In this document: positions 27,852-36,145 of the stretch, in pieces
How positions within the stretch are numbered: the stretch's first letter is position 1
Layout: every line of letters begins with the position of its first letter
DNA from: Rhodopirellula sp. SM50
GTDB lineage: Bacteria > Planctomycetota > Planctomycetia > Pirellulales > Pirellulaceae
Direction of reading: 5' to 3'
DNA: 64,000 nt
Assembly: GCF_002289565.1 (NCBI RefSeq)
Contig: NZ_NTFY01000083.1
Coordinates: 1-64,000 of the forward strand
The notes under the pieces: model-generated
Seen by the model: only the letters and a program-made list of their open reading frames with translations
What the model was told of the DNA's origin: nothing
Databases searched by the model: none
Program-made: the position numbers and the translations under genes

Positions 27852-28834
27852 GAGACCCAGATTTTGTATACGGCATCGTTCCCGCCCTGGGTGAATACGG
27901 GTTCGAGACACAGCCGCCTGACGTCGATACGCGGCTCAATGCCCGAGTTCAAGAGTTAGCGTCAAGTTTCGAGTGGACCGGGCTCGTAACTTCCGATCCA
28001 GTCGCGATTGCGATCGCCCCCGCATCGCAAATCTTGGTGGCCCGCTACACGACCGACCCGCGTGACCCAGACGGGCGCATCAGTTTGTCGCTAAACGTCT
28101 GGATCGCAGGCGACGAATCGGAAGCATTCAGTTTGATCGACGAGTTGTGGCCCCGGCAAGAAACCAGCGTTACCAAACAACAATTTTTGGAGTCCTCCGG
28201 TCGCCGCGTTGTTGGTCCCGAAAAGTCCTTCGTTGCCACGGGGTTTGATCACGCATGGGGTGCACAGTCATCCAAAAGAAGTCTACCGAAAAGCCGATCG
28301 CAAATCACACGACCCGTCGCAGAAAGTGATTCGCGACACATGAAGAGTTCGTCGCCGATGCTCAAAGCTTTTGCAGCCTTGATGACCGTGCTCTGCTTCG
28401 GCTTAGCTGGCTACTGCTTCTATCTCTTCAAAGAAAACAACCGAAACAACGATGACGCGGTTCAGTACGCTCAGCAACGCGATGACGCGCAGGACCAACT
28501 GAAAGCAATTCAGGACGGCATCAGCGAGCGAGAACGAAAATACGCCGACGAAAAGAATTCGCTGGAAAGCAAAATCGAATCGCTCAATTCCACCAGAGAA
28601 GAGTTGGAAGCCGAAGTCACGCGCCTGACGAGAGTGATTGCGTCCGATACCGACAAGGTCGATCGAGTGGAATTGGAGAAGCTTCGAGAATTGCGTCAGA
28701 TCGTCGAGGAAAACATCGACGCCTCCCAGGCATCGCTCGATCGCATCAAAAATGCGCTGCCCAAAGAACGCACCTGGTTGAGCGACCCCGCCGGAAAGTC
28801 CAAAAACCTACTTGGAATCGAGAGGCAGGAATAA
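27848..28834 (+). CDS. Membrane protein with C-terminal coiled coil, 328 aa (GTPase module, gene 3)
   Basis: Two GTG codons (27845 and 27848) can start the frame. I choose 27848 because it forms the classic GTGA overlap with the GTPase stop. Residues 1-120 form a globular mixed domain with several tryptophans. About 172-198 is one membrane segment (FAALMTVLCFGLAGYCFYLF). Residues about 205-310 form a strongly predicted coiled coil rich in Gln, Glu, Lys and Arg. The layout is a cytoplasmic domain, a membrane anchor and a long coiled coil, typical of proteins that multimerise with membrane partners. No family is recognised. It closes the three-gene module inserted after pglW. Confidence 0.75.
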   Translation: MRDPDFVYGIVPALGEYGFETQPPDVDTRLNARVQELASSFEWTGLVTSDPVAIAIAPASQILVARYTTDPRDPDGRISLSLNVWIAGDESEAFSLIDELWPRQETSVTKQQFLESSGRRVVGPEKSFVATGFDHAWGAQSSKRSLPKSRSQITRPVAESDSRHMKSSSPMLKAFAALMTVLCFGLAGYCFYLFKENNRNNDDAVQYAQQRDDAQDQLKAIQDGISERERKYADEKNSLESKIESLNSTREELEAEVTRLTRVIASDTDKVDRVELEKLRELRQIVEENIDASQASLDRIKNALPKERTWLSDPAGKSKNLLGIERQE

Positions 28835-28843
28835 TGAAGGTTT

Positions 28844-28860
28844 ACCACGGAAACACAGAA
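28844..28860 (+). repeat. Short 'ACCACGGAAACACAGAA' motif
   Basis: This motif sits immediately after the coiled-coil gene and before the first hairpin repeat. From memory, similar 'CCACGGAAACAC' strings are common in intergenic DNA of planctomycetes and related phyla near GxxExxY genes. I cannot count copies elsewhere in the genome. Confidence 0.35.
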
Positions 28861-28886
28861 GTCACTGAGACGTCGTATGCAATTTT

Positions 28887-28970
28887 GGGAACACTTATTG
28901 GCACTAATCGGACACTAATCAGTGCACCGCGCAAGCCAATGAGTGTGCGGTTAGCGAAGATCAGTGTTCC
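28887..28970. repeat. Left hairpin repeat flanking the GxxExxY gene
   Basis: Arms of 33 nt at 28888-28920 and 28938-28970 are mutually reverse-complementary at 24 of 33 positions, with a 17-nt loop. The arms begin GGAACACT and end AGTGTTCC. The element is homologous in the same orientation to the one at 29410-29494; both right arms share TTAGCGAAGAT. A transcript could fold as a long stem. Confidence 0.8.
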
Positions 28971-28990
28971 TTGCAACCGCACCCAGAAAC

Positions 28991-28996
28991 GGGAGG
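28991..28996 (+). promoter_or_regulatory. Shine-Dalgarno site of the GxxExxY gene
   Basis: GGGAGG lies 7 nt before the ATG at 29004. It decides the start: the frame is open from 28971, but the added residues would be encoded by the hairpin-adjacent DNA. Confidence 0.65.
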
Positions 28997-29003
28997 CAAA
29001 ACC

Positions 29004-29396
29004 ATGTTGAAGCAAGAAGGCTACGACCTGATGGGAGCCGCTTTCGAGGTCTACAACGAACTCGGTTACGGCATGGCCGAAGATATCTACCAATCGGCAC
29101 TCGAAATCGAACTTGGAATCCGCAAAATCGGGTTCGCCGCGCAAGCCGAACTTGACGTTTACTTCAAAGGTAATTTGCTGAACGCAAAGTACAGACCAGA
29201 CCTGCTCGTGTTCGGTGAAATTGTTGTCGAACTAAAGGCGTCGAAGGAACTGTGCACAGATCACGAGGCCCAATTATTCAACTACATGCGAATCGCACGC
29301 AAGCAGGTCGGATACTTAATCAACTTCGGCAAGAAAGGAGACCTGGAATGGAAGCGATTTGTCGTCGACGACCTGCACGTCCGCAAACAATTCTAA
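29004..29396 (+). CDS. GxxExxY family protein, 130 aa
   Basis: The name-giving motif is present as GMAEDIY within ELGYGMAEDIYQSAL (residues about 20-30). The rest fits a small PD-(D/E)XK nuclease-like fold: YRPDLLVF gives the acid and IVVELKAS gives the ExK, followed by LFNYMRIARKQVGYLINFG, a typical ending of the core. The length is usual for the family. Function is not established; the fold suggests a nuclease or nucleic-acid binding protein. The gene is bracketed by two homologous hairpin repeats, about 33 bp upstream and 13 bp downstream, which suggests that gene and repeats form one insertable unit placed between the GTPase module and pglX. Confidence 0.88.
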   Translation: MLKQEGYDLMGAAFEVYNELGYGMAEDIYQSALEIELGIRKIGFAAQAELDVYFKGNLLNAKYRPDLLVFGEIVVELKASKELCTDHEAQLFNYMRIARKQVGYLINFGKKGDLEWKRFVVDDLHVRKQF

Positions 29397-29409
29397 AGTT
29401 AAGAAATCA

Positions 29410-29494
29410 GGAACACTAATCCGCACTAATCGCACACTTATCAAGAACCCAGCTCTGAAAAGATTAGTGTTCGATTAGCGAAGATTAGTGTTCC
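29410..29494. repeat. Right hairpin repeat flanking the GxxExxY gene
   Basis: Arms at 29410-29442 and 29462-29494 are reverse-complementary at 28 of 33 positions. The outermost 12 bases (GGAACACTAATC / GATTAGTGTTCC) match perfectly. The motif CACTAATC or its complement recurs internally. It is a direct copy of the element at 28887-28970 and may also act as a transcription-attenuating hairpin ahead of pglX. Confidence 0.85.
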
Positions 29495-29542
29495 CAAAAC
29501 CCGCCCACCGATCCCAACCAGATCCATCACGCAAAGCACTCC

Positions 29543-32500
29543 ATGATCGACCGTCAACAACTTCTTTCTGACTTACAGGCTTTACTTCGCTCGGTCGAAG
29601 CGGACTTGCTTGCGCGGAGTGAAGATGCGGAATTGCCAGAGGTCTCGGGGTGGCTGAAGGCCGAGTATGACGCGGCCAAGAAGGCCGGGCGGACGGCTCA
29701 GACGTTTAAGGCTTGGGTCGATGATTTTGTCACGCAGGTGGCGGCGGCTTGGGTGTTGTCGTGCGTATTTGTTCGCTATCTGGAAGACAACGCGCTCGTT
29801 GATCCGCCTCGGATTGCGGGGCCCGTGTCTGATGCCGACGGCGGGCAGAGCCGGTTGAAGCGGGCCAGGGATGAGTACGATCACTGGGTTCAAAACAATC
29901 GTGGCCAGACCGACCGCGAATACTTGCTGGACATCTTTTCGCAGCTCGACTCGTTGCAAGCGGCGGGCGAGGTGTTCGGCCCACACAATCCTCTCAATGC
30001 GTTGCCGAATTGGTTGTCCGGGGATGCGGCCAGGGCGATGTTGGCGTTTTTTCAAAAGGTGGACTCTGATACCGGCGAGATCACGCACGACTTTACCGAC
30101 GCCAGCGGTGACACACGGTTCCTCGGCGACCTGTACCAAGATCTCAGCGAAGCTGCACGCAAGAAGTACGCGCTGTTACAAACGCCTGACTTCGTCGAAG
30201 AATTCATCCTCGACCGAACGCTCGAGCCAGCACTCGATGAGTTCGGCCTGACGCCCGCTCCTCCTTCAAACTTCAAACTTCTCCCTTCAAAATTCCGCAT
30301 GATCGACCCCGCCTGCGGCTCCGGTCACTTCCTGTTGGGTGCGTTCCCTCGCATCCTGGACCGTTGGCAGCGCAAAGAACCGGGTGAATATTCTCGCGTA
30401 TTGATACAGCGGGCGCTGGACAGCATTCATGGCGTGGACGTCAATCCGTACGCGATCGCGATCGCTCGGTTTCGTTTGTTGTTGGCGGCACTGGCGGCGT
30501 GCGATTGCAAGAAGCTGAAAGACGCACCGAAGTTCGAGATCAATCTGGCCTGCGGCGATTCGTTGTGGCACGCTCCCCTGCGTGGAAACACGGGATCGGC
30601 ATCGCGCGGGCAAGTCGAACTGCCCGAGTTCAGCCCGGAGGCGGCCAGCGAGACACAGCAGCACACCTACTTTGCCGAAGACGCGGCGCGGTTGCAGCGA
30701 ATCTTAGCCGAGAACCAGTATCACTGCGTCGTCGCCAACCCACCGTACATCGTCCCCAAAGACCGAGCGTTGAACCAGGATTACCGAGCACGCTACGAGT
30801 CATGCCACATGAAGTATTCGTTGGCTGTGCCGTTCATGGAACGCATCTTCCGGCTGGCGGTCTCATCCACTCCCAACTCCCCCTCTTCTCCCGCCGGCTA
30901 CACCGGCCAAATCACCGCCAACAGTTTCATGAAACGCGAGTTCGGCAAAAAGCTGATCGAACAATTCCTACCCACTGTCGACCTAACTCATGTCATTGAT
31001 ACATCGGGAGCGTACATTCCCGGTCACGGTACTCCGACAACGATTCTCTTCGGACGACATCGCGAGCCGGTCGCATCAACGATCCGCACTGTCATGGGCA
31101 TCAAGGGAGAACCAGCGACACCCGACAATCCGGCCGATGGATTGGTATGGACTGCGATTGTCGATCAAATCGACCAACCAGGAAGCGAAAGCGATTTCGT
31201 CAGTGCGGGAGATTCAGAAAGGGAGCGGTTTGAAACGCATCCGTGGTCGATCGGTGGTGGCGGTGCGGCGGAGTTGAAGGAACAGATCGAGAACTCATCG
31301 ACGAGAGTCTTGAAACAACTGGTTGACTCCATTGGCTTCCATGCAATTTCGGGCGAAGACGAAGTCTTTATTGTCCCTAATGGAAACAGGAAGCGATTTG
31401 GATTGCTAGCGAGAAAATTCGTAGTAGGAGATTTAGTTCGCGATTGGTCTTTTTTCGATGGTGACTATGCAATTGTTCCGTATGACTATTCAACCGCAGG
31501 TGCGGCGGCATTTAAGCCGGCGGACGTTCCGTGGTTGACTCGGTACTTTTGGCCATATCGAACCCCTGTTCGATCCAGAAGTATGTTCGGTAAGTCTGTC
31601 GAGGAGCACGGATTTTACTGGTACGAATATATGCAGTTCATACGCGAACGTGCGACTGCGAGCTACTTAATTGCCTACGCCGAAGTCGCCACCCACAATC
31701 ATTTTGTTCTGGATCGTGGTGGGAAGGTGTTCAAGCAGACAGCCCCGGTGATCAAGCTGCCGGCGGAGATCGAGAGCGACGACGGCTCGCGGCGGCCGGT
31801 CACCGAAGACGACCACCTCGCCCTGCTCGGACTCCTCAACTCCTCCACCGCCTGCTTCTGGATGAAACAGGTCTGCCATCAAAAGCAAATGATGGGTGGC
31901 GACGGAATCCGCATCGAGTCCAAGGCGAAGGTGCCTTACGCCTTCAACGCGACCGCGCTTGGCAACCTACCAATTCCCGACGCGTGGAAGTCGGGTGCAC
32001 TACGCAATCGACTGCTCGAGTTAACAAAACGACTGGACGCCATCACGCAGCGATACAGCGAACTTGCCGCGAGCCATGTCATCAACAATGGAGAGATAAC
32101 CGCGACGGCTATTCGCTCACGTTGGCACGACGCCCTCGACGAACGTGCTTGCCTGCGTTCCGAACAAATCTTTCTGCAAGAGCAAATCGACTTCGTCGTC
32201 TACCGAATGTACGACCTCGTTGATGCAAAGTACGTCGGTGAAGATGTGGCGAGTCTAAAAGCCAACATCACCGAAGGTGTGCGACCGTTCTGCGTCGCCG
32301 AAGGCAAGAACGAAGATGGTTTTGATGTCCCGTCGGCGGTGCCCGAAGATTGGCAAACAGACCTACAATCGCTGTGGAAGAAACGAATCGAGCTCATCAA
32401 GTCGAATCGCGAATTGCGGCTGATCGAAAGCGCGATGTACAAACGACGTTGGATCGGACGTCAGGGATTGTTCAACCACCAAAGGACCCATGACGAACTA

Positions 32501-33493
32501 TCCGAAGCGGCGCAACCATGGCTCACCGACCGCCTCGAATCCTATTTCGATTTCGATGGCCGGATGAACGACGAAGGGACACCGACGGCGAAGGTGGAAA
32601 CCGAACTTGTCTCGATCGCCCGTCTGGCCGACATCGCAGCGGCGGACGAAGCGTTCATGGAAGTCGCTGCCGTCTACCGCGATGACCCTGCCTTCAACGT
32701 CCCCAAGCTAGTCGAAGACCTCGTCAAAGCCGAAAACGTCCCCCTGCTACCCATCCTCCGCTACAAACCCGCTGGCCTACGAAAGCGTGAACAGTGGGAA
32801 GAAACCTGGGAATTGCAACGCAAGGAAGACAGGCTCGCCGATGACCTTCGCCTGATTCTGCGAGACGCCAAGCTTCCGGAGGACCAGAAAGAATTCAGCT
32901 ATACCGAAGTGCCATGGTCGGCGCTCCAGTCTTTCGAAGACAAGGAAGGCAAACCGCTGAACTACCTAGAAATTGAGCAGCAGGAAACCTTTACGTTTGA
33001 TCAGTTGCATCGTGTGATTACTCGCTGGGTGTTGGGCGACATCCCGGTTCCCCCCAAGTACAAATCATCCGACTTCATCAGCACCGGCGGAGCACGCTAC
33101 TGGGCGTTGCGCGGCAAATTGGACGTGCCGAAAGAACGTTGGATCAGCTTCCCACACTGTCCAGGCAGCGACGGCACCCTGATGATTTGCTGGGCCGGTT
33201 ACGACCACCTGCAACAAGCCCTCGCGATCGCCGCCCACTACCAAACGATCAAAGAAGACGAGGGCGGAGCCGAAGATCCTCGCCTGGTTCCCCTACTCGC
33301 CTGCATCGCCGAACTCCTGCCCTGGCTCCGCCAGTGGCACAGCGACATCGACCCCACCTACGGCACCTCGATGGCAGACTACTTCGATGGCTTCCTGAGC
33401 GAAGAAGCCCGAGCCCTCAACCAAACCCTCGAAGAAATCAAAGCCTGGCAACCACCGGCTAGAACGACAGGCAGAAGGAGGTCGGCAACATGA
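29543..33493 (+). CDS. pglX: BREX type 2 adenine-specific DNA methyltransferase PglX, 1316 aa
   Basis: The N6-adenine methyltransferase signature is complete: S-adenosylmethionine-binding motif I in IDPACGSGHFLLG (residues about 253-264) and catalytic motif IV in VVANPPYIV (about 397-404). The preceding 250 residues are helical, and the long C-terminal part (about 500-1316) would hold the target-recognition and DNA-binding regions. The length fits PglX of type 2 BREX, which marks host DNA so that the defence spares it. It is the only DNA methyltransferase in the window, so self/non-self marking for the island presumably depends on it. It follows the right hairpin repeat by about 50 bp, and its Shine-Dalgarno is weak. 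Confidence 0.92.
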   Translation: MIDRQQLLSDLQALLRSVEADLLARSEDAELPEVSGWLKAEYDAAKKAGRTAQTFKAWVDDFVTQVAAAWVLSCVFVRYLEDNALVDPPRIAGPVSDADGGQSRLKRARDEYDHWVQNNRGQTDREYLLDIFSQLDSLQAAGEVFGPHNPLNALPNWLSGDAARAMLAFFQKVDSDTGEITHDFTDASGDTRFLGDLYQDLSEAARKKYALLQTPDFVEEFILDRTLEPALDEFGLTPAPPSNFKLLPSKFRMIDPACGSGHFLLGAFPRILDRWQRKEPGEYSRVLIQRALDSIHGVDVNPYAIAIARFRLLLAALAACDCKKLKDAPKFEINLACGDSLWHAPLRGNTGSASRGQVELPEFSPEAASETQQHTYFAEDAARLQRILAENQYHCVVANPPYIVPKDRALNQDYRARYESCHMKYSLAVPFMERIFRLAVSSTPNSPSSPAGYTGQITANSFMKREFGKKLIEQFLPTVDLTHVIDTSGAYIPGHGTPTTILFGRHREPVASTIRTVMGIKGEPATPDNPADGLVWTAIVDQIDQPGSESDFVSAGDSERERFETHPWSIGGGGAAELKEQIENSSTRVLKQLVDSIGFHAISGEDEVFIVPNGNRKRFGLLARKFVVGDLVRDWSFFDGDYAIVPYDYSTAGAAAFKPADVPWLTRYFWPYRTPVRSRSMFGKSVEEHGFYWYEYMQFIRERATASYLIAYAEVATHNHFVLDRGGKVFKQTAPVIKLPAEIESDDGSRRPVTEDDHLALLGLLNSSTACFWMKQVCHQKQMMGGDGIRIESKAKVPYAFNATALGNLPIPDAWKSGALRNRLLELTKRLDAITQRYSELAASHVINNGEITATAIRSRWHDALDERACLRSEQIFLQEQIDFVVYRMYDLVDAKYVGEDVASLKANITEGVRPFCVAEGKNEDGFDVPSAVPEDWQTDLQSLWKKRIELIKSNRELRLIESAMYKRRWIGRQGLFNHQRTHDELSEAAQPWLTDRLESYFDFDGRMNDEGTPTAKVETELVSIARLADIAAADEAFMEVAAVYRDDPAFNVPKLVEDLVKAENVPLLPILRYKPAGLRKREQWEETWELQRKEDRLADDLRLILRDAKLPEDQKEFSYTEVPWSALQSFEDKEGKPLNYLEIEQQETFTFDQLHRVITRWVLGDIPVPPKYKSSDFISTGGARYWALRGKLDVPKERWISFPHCPGSDGTLMICWAGYDHLQQALAIAAHYQTIKEDEGGAEDPRLVPLLACIAELLPWLRQWHSDIDPTYGTSMADYFDGFLSEEARALNQTLEEIKAWQPPARTTGRRRSAT

Positions 33494-33565
33494 GTTGGGA
33501 GATTCTTTCCTACAAACCTTTCGTAATAAACTTGTCATTAGCGGATCGATTTTCAAGGTGGCGTT

Positions 33566-36145
33566 ATGAATGAGGCTGAGACACGATTGTCGATTGCTGA
33601 TATCGCCGCAATCGAGCTGATGCGGATGGATCCAGAGCATGCTCGCTACTGCGAGGGCGTCGATGATCGCATCGAGCCGGCAATCACGTCACGGTTTCCA
33701 ACAGGGCAAAGCGAAGAAGACATCGCTGCGAACCCCTACACAGCGAGACTCGTCGCACAGCGGGCGAAGCTGTACTGCCAAGAGGTTCAAGGTGTGAACG
33801 TGGACCAACACGCAGATGAAATTTCTGATTGGTTGAAGGATCTTTTTCTGGTCGGCGCAATTGTTTTTGTTCTGGGATGTTTCTACATAGCGTTCGCGGG
33901 TCCCGCACCATTCTTCGGCACGAACAAAACCGCGAACATATCGTCGTTTTCCAATCTGGTCTTAGTCATGTTTGCGATCAGCTTAGTTTCGATGATTGGA
34001 CTTATCCTGATGTTGGTTCAATGGTTTTATGGCACAGTACGGGGTGAACACTCGGAGGCTCGGAAGCCCACGATCGTGATTCGATTGGGTTGGCGTTGCC
34101 TGGATCTGTTGCAACGACTTCTCAGCTTGATTTTTCGCCGCCCAGTCGGGCCAGGGAAAAAGTCGTTGAAACTCTTTAAGGCCGCCGTAAATCGACAGGT
34201 GTATTATGCGTCTGCTGTTTCCCTGTTGTCACTTAACCTTTGCATGCTCGTCGCAACTTTCGCAATTTGGGTCGCGTTGTATTTCTACGCAGATACCCAT
34301 GATGTGGCATTCGCATTTCCAAACTCGACGAAGACGCAACAGCAGCGTGTTCAACGAATCGAATTCATCGGATACCCAGCTGCGGCGATTTGGAGTCCTT
34401 GTCCATCGAAGGACGCCGTGAACTGGGCGGACGGACTTTACATTTTTGATGAATCCGAGTTCTTCCGCAAAGATATTGACGGGACGTTGGTTCCTCTTGG
34501 TGAAGAAGCGATTAAAGCGATTAAGCAGCAAAGGTTCGACGAATTCCAACATCAATGGACCCACTTCTTTATTGGCGGCGTCTTGGCCTGGTTGGTCCTC
34601 CCGCGAGCTTTGGTCTGTTTGATCTGCGGGGTATCGGCATGGTGTTTCCGCCATGACTTGTTACCCGATCCAAATGACGAAAGCGTTCGCAGAATTGTCT
34701 TGCAGGTGATTGGATCGGGTGAGTTCGCTGTCATATCGCACGTACCGCCCGCATCTTCGGCGTTTGATCCGATTGCTGATGAGCAGCTGAATAAAGTCGT
34801 GCCGCCCGACTCGGGTCCCGACCAACCCCTAGCTGACGCAAGGTCTTTGGGGAGGAACGGTGGATCTGAGGTCCCTGAGCACGCGAGTCGCAGCCCTGAC
34901 CAAGGAATTCGACCTGTTGTGGATGCTTCACAGAGAGTTTCAGCGACTTCCTCGATACTTGATGTGCCACACAGTCCCGTTAGATGGGAATCATTCCGAA
35001 TTGTCGGTTACGAACTCGACGACGCATCGTATGGTCGACTTTCCGCACTTGCGCAACTCCTGAAGACCGCCAAAGTCGACCAGAATCTCAACGGCGCTCG
35101 CGAGCAAAAATCTTTTGTGGATGAACTCGATAGCGACGACCGAGTTGTGGTTGTGGCATCTTTACTGGAAACGGCCGATGACTCGTTTCGAGAGTTTGTG
35201 GAGGACGTCGGCAGGATTACGGCGGTTAAAGTAGTTTTGACCGATGGCGCAGCCGCCCGAGAGGAATACAAGGATCAACCATCGACCTACGACATGAGCC
35301 TGGAAGAATGGAAATCGGTGATTCTCCAGGCAGGGATTAACGACACGGACATTCTCGCCCACGACCTGAGTAACGATCAAGGTGTTTCACTAGCAGCATC
35401 GGCGTTAGACGCGAGGTATTTGGACTCAGATGAATCAGGCATCATGATCGCTGGAAGATATGTAGCCGCTGTCAAAATTATTGATCGGCACGTCAATTCC
35501 CTTTTATCAGCCAGTCCGCCGTCGCAAGCGATGGCATTACAAAACGTGGACGACGAGCTTTCTCAATTGTACGCCAGCGAGAAGCGAAGTTTTGCTAACC
35601 GTTTGAAGCAACTCAAACCGACTCAGCGGATTCAGGACGAGCTGTCCAAAGTGAAACTACCCTCGGATATTTCTGGACAGTGTGTACGAGCAGCGGGGAT
35701 GGTCTACGGCGGTTTGCTGAATCGCTTACCAACGCGATGGGCAATGGCAGGTGGATTGAGCGGTATGGCGGTAGGCACCGTGGGTGGTTTGGCCGCCGTG
35801 ACGTCCGGCGGAACAGCGGTCTTGCCAATGTTGCTGCCGATCATCGTTGGACACACAGTTTCGGGTGCGGGTATCGTTAACGGTTTTAAACTCTGGCTCG
35901 ACCGCAAGGCGTCCAAGACTGGTACGTCTGAACCGTCGCACTATGAAGAAGCCAGCGACGTGACGCTTGCCCGCTGCGGAGTGATTCAGACGTTGATCTA
36001 CGAACTCCAAGGCAACTCGGAATCAGTGATTAGCGACGAGATTGGTCACATCACAAATCGATTGGACCGAATCGATCCACCAACATCGGAGAAACTACTC
36101 ACACACTTTGCTGGAGAGATGGAAGAGATGGAGGGGCAACGATGA
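33566..36145 (+). CDS. Multi-pass membrane protein, DUF2868-like partner of a GTPase, 859 aa
   Basis: Four hydrophobic segments are visible at residues about 91-112, 126-153, 211-238 and 331-358. A Gly/Ala-rich hydrophobic hairpin also lies at about 725-770 (AGGLSGMAVGTVGGLAAVTS). Between the third and fourth segments is a loop of about 90 residues. The middle (about 480-590) looks like a Rossmann-type or G-domain-like alpha/beta region without a P-loop. The tail is helical. The TGA overlaps the next gene's ATG (ATGA), and the next gene is a GTPase. A membrane protein coupled to such a GTPase is the arrangement known for DUF2868/DUF3482 pairs; the family assignment is from memory and layout, not from a search. 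AAGGTGG precedes the ATG at 33566. Confidence 0.7.
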   Translation: MNEAETRLSIADIAAIELMRMDPEHARYCEGVDDRIEPAITSRFPTGQSEEDIAANPYTARLVAQRAKLYCQEVQGVNVDQHADEISDWLKDLFLVGAIVFVLGCFYIAFAGPAPFFGTNKTANISSFSNLVLVMFAISLVSMIGLILMLVQWFYGTVRGEHSEARKPTIVIRLGWRCLDLLQRLLSLIFRRPVGPGKKSLKLFKAAVNRQVYYASAVSLLSLNLCMLVATFAIWVALYFYADTHDVAFAFPNSTKTQQQRVQRIEFIGYPAAAIWSPCPSKDAVNWADGLYIFDESEFFRKDIDGTLVPLGEEAIKAIKQQRFDEFQHQWTHFFIGGVLAWLVLPRALVCLICGVSAWCFRHDLLPDPNDESVRRIVLQVIGSGEFAVISHVPPASSAFDPIADEQLNKVVPPDSGPDQPLADARSLGRNGGSEVPEHASRSPDQGIRPVVDASQRVSATSSILDVPHSPVRWESFRIVGYELDDASYGRLSALAQLLKTAKVDQNLNGAREQKSFVDELDSDDRVVVVASLLETADDSFREFVEDVGRITAVKVVLTDGAAAREEYKDQPSTYDMSLEEWKSVILQAGINDTDILAHDLSNDQGVSLAASALDARYLDSDESGIMIAGRYVAAVKIIDRHVNSLLSASPPSQAMALQNVDDELSQLYASEKRSFANRLKQLKPTQRIQDELSKVKLPSDISGQCVRAAGMVYGGLLNRLPTRWAMAGGLSGMAVGTVGGLAAVTSGGTAVLPMLLPIIVGHTVSGAGIVNGFKLWLDRKASKTGTSEPSHYEEASDVTLARCGVIQTLIYELQGNSESVISDEIGHITNRLDRIDPPTSEKLLTHFAGEMEEMEGQR

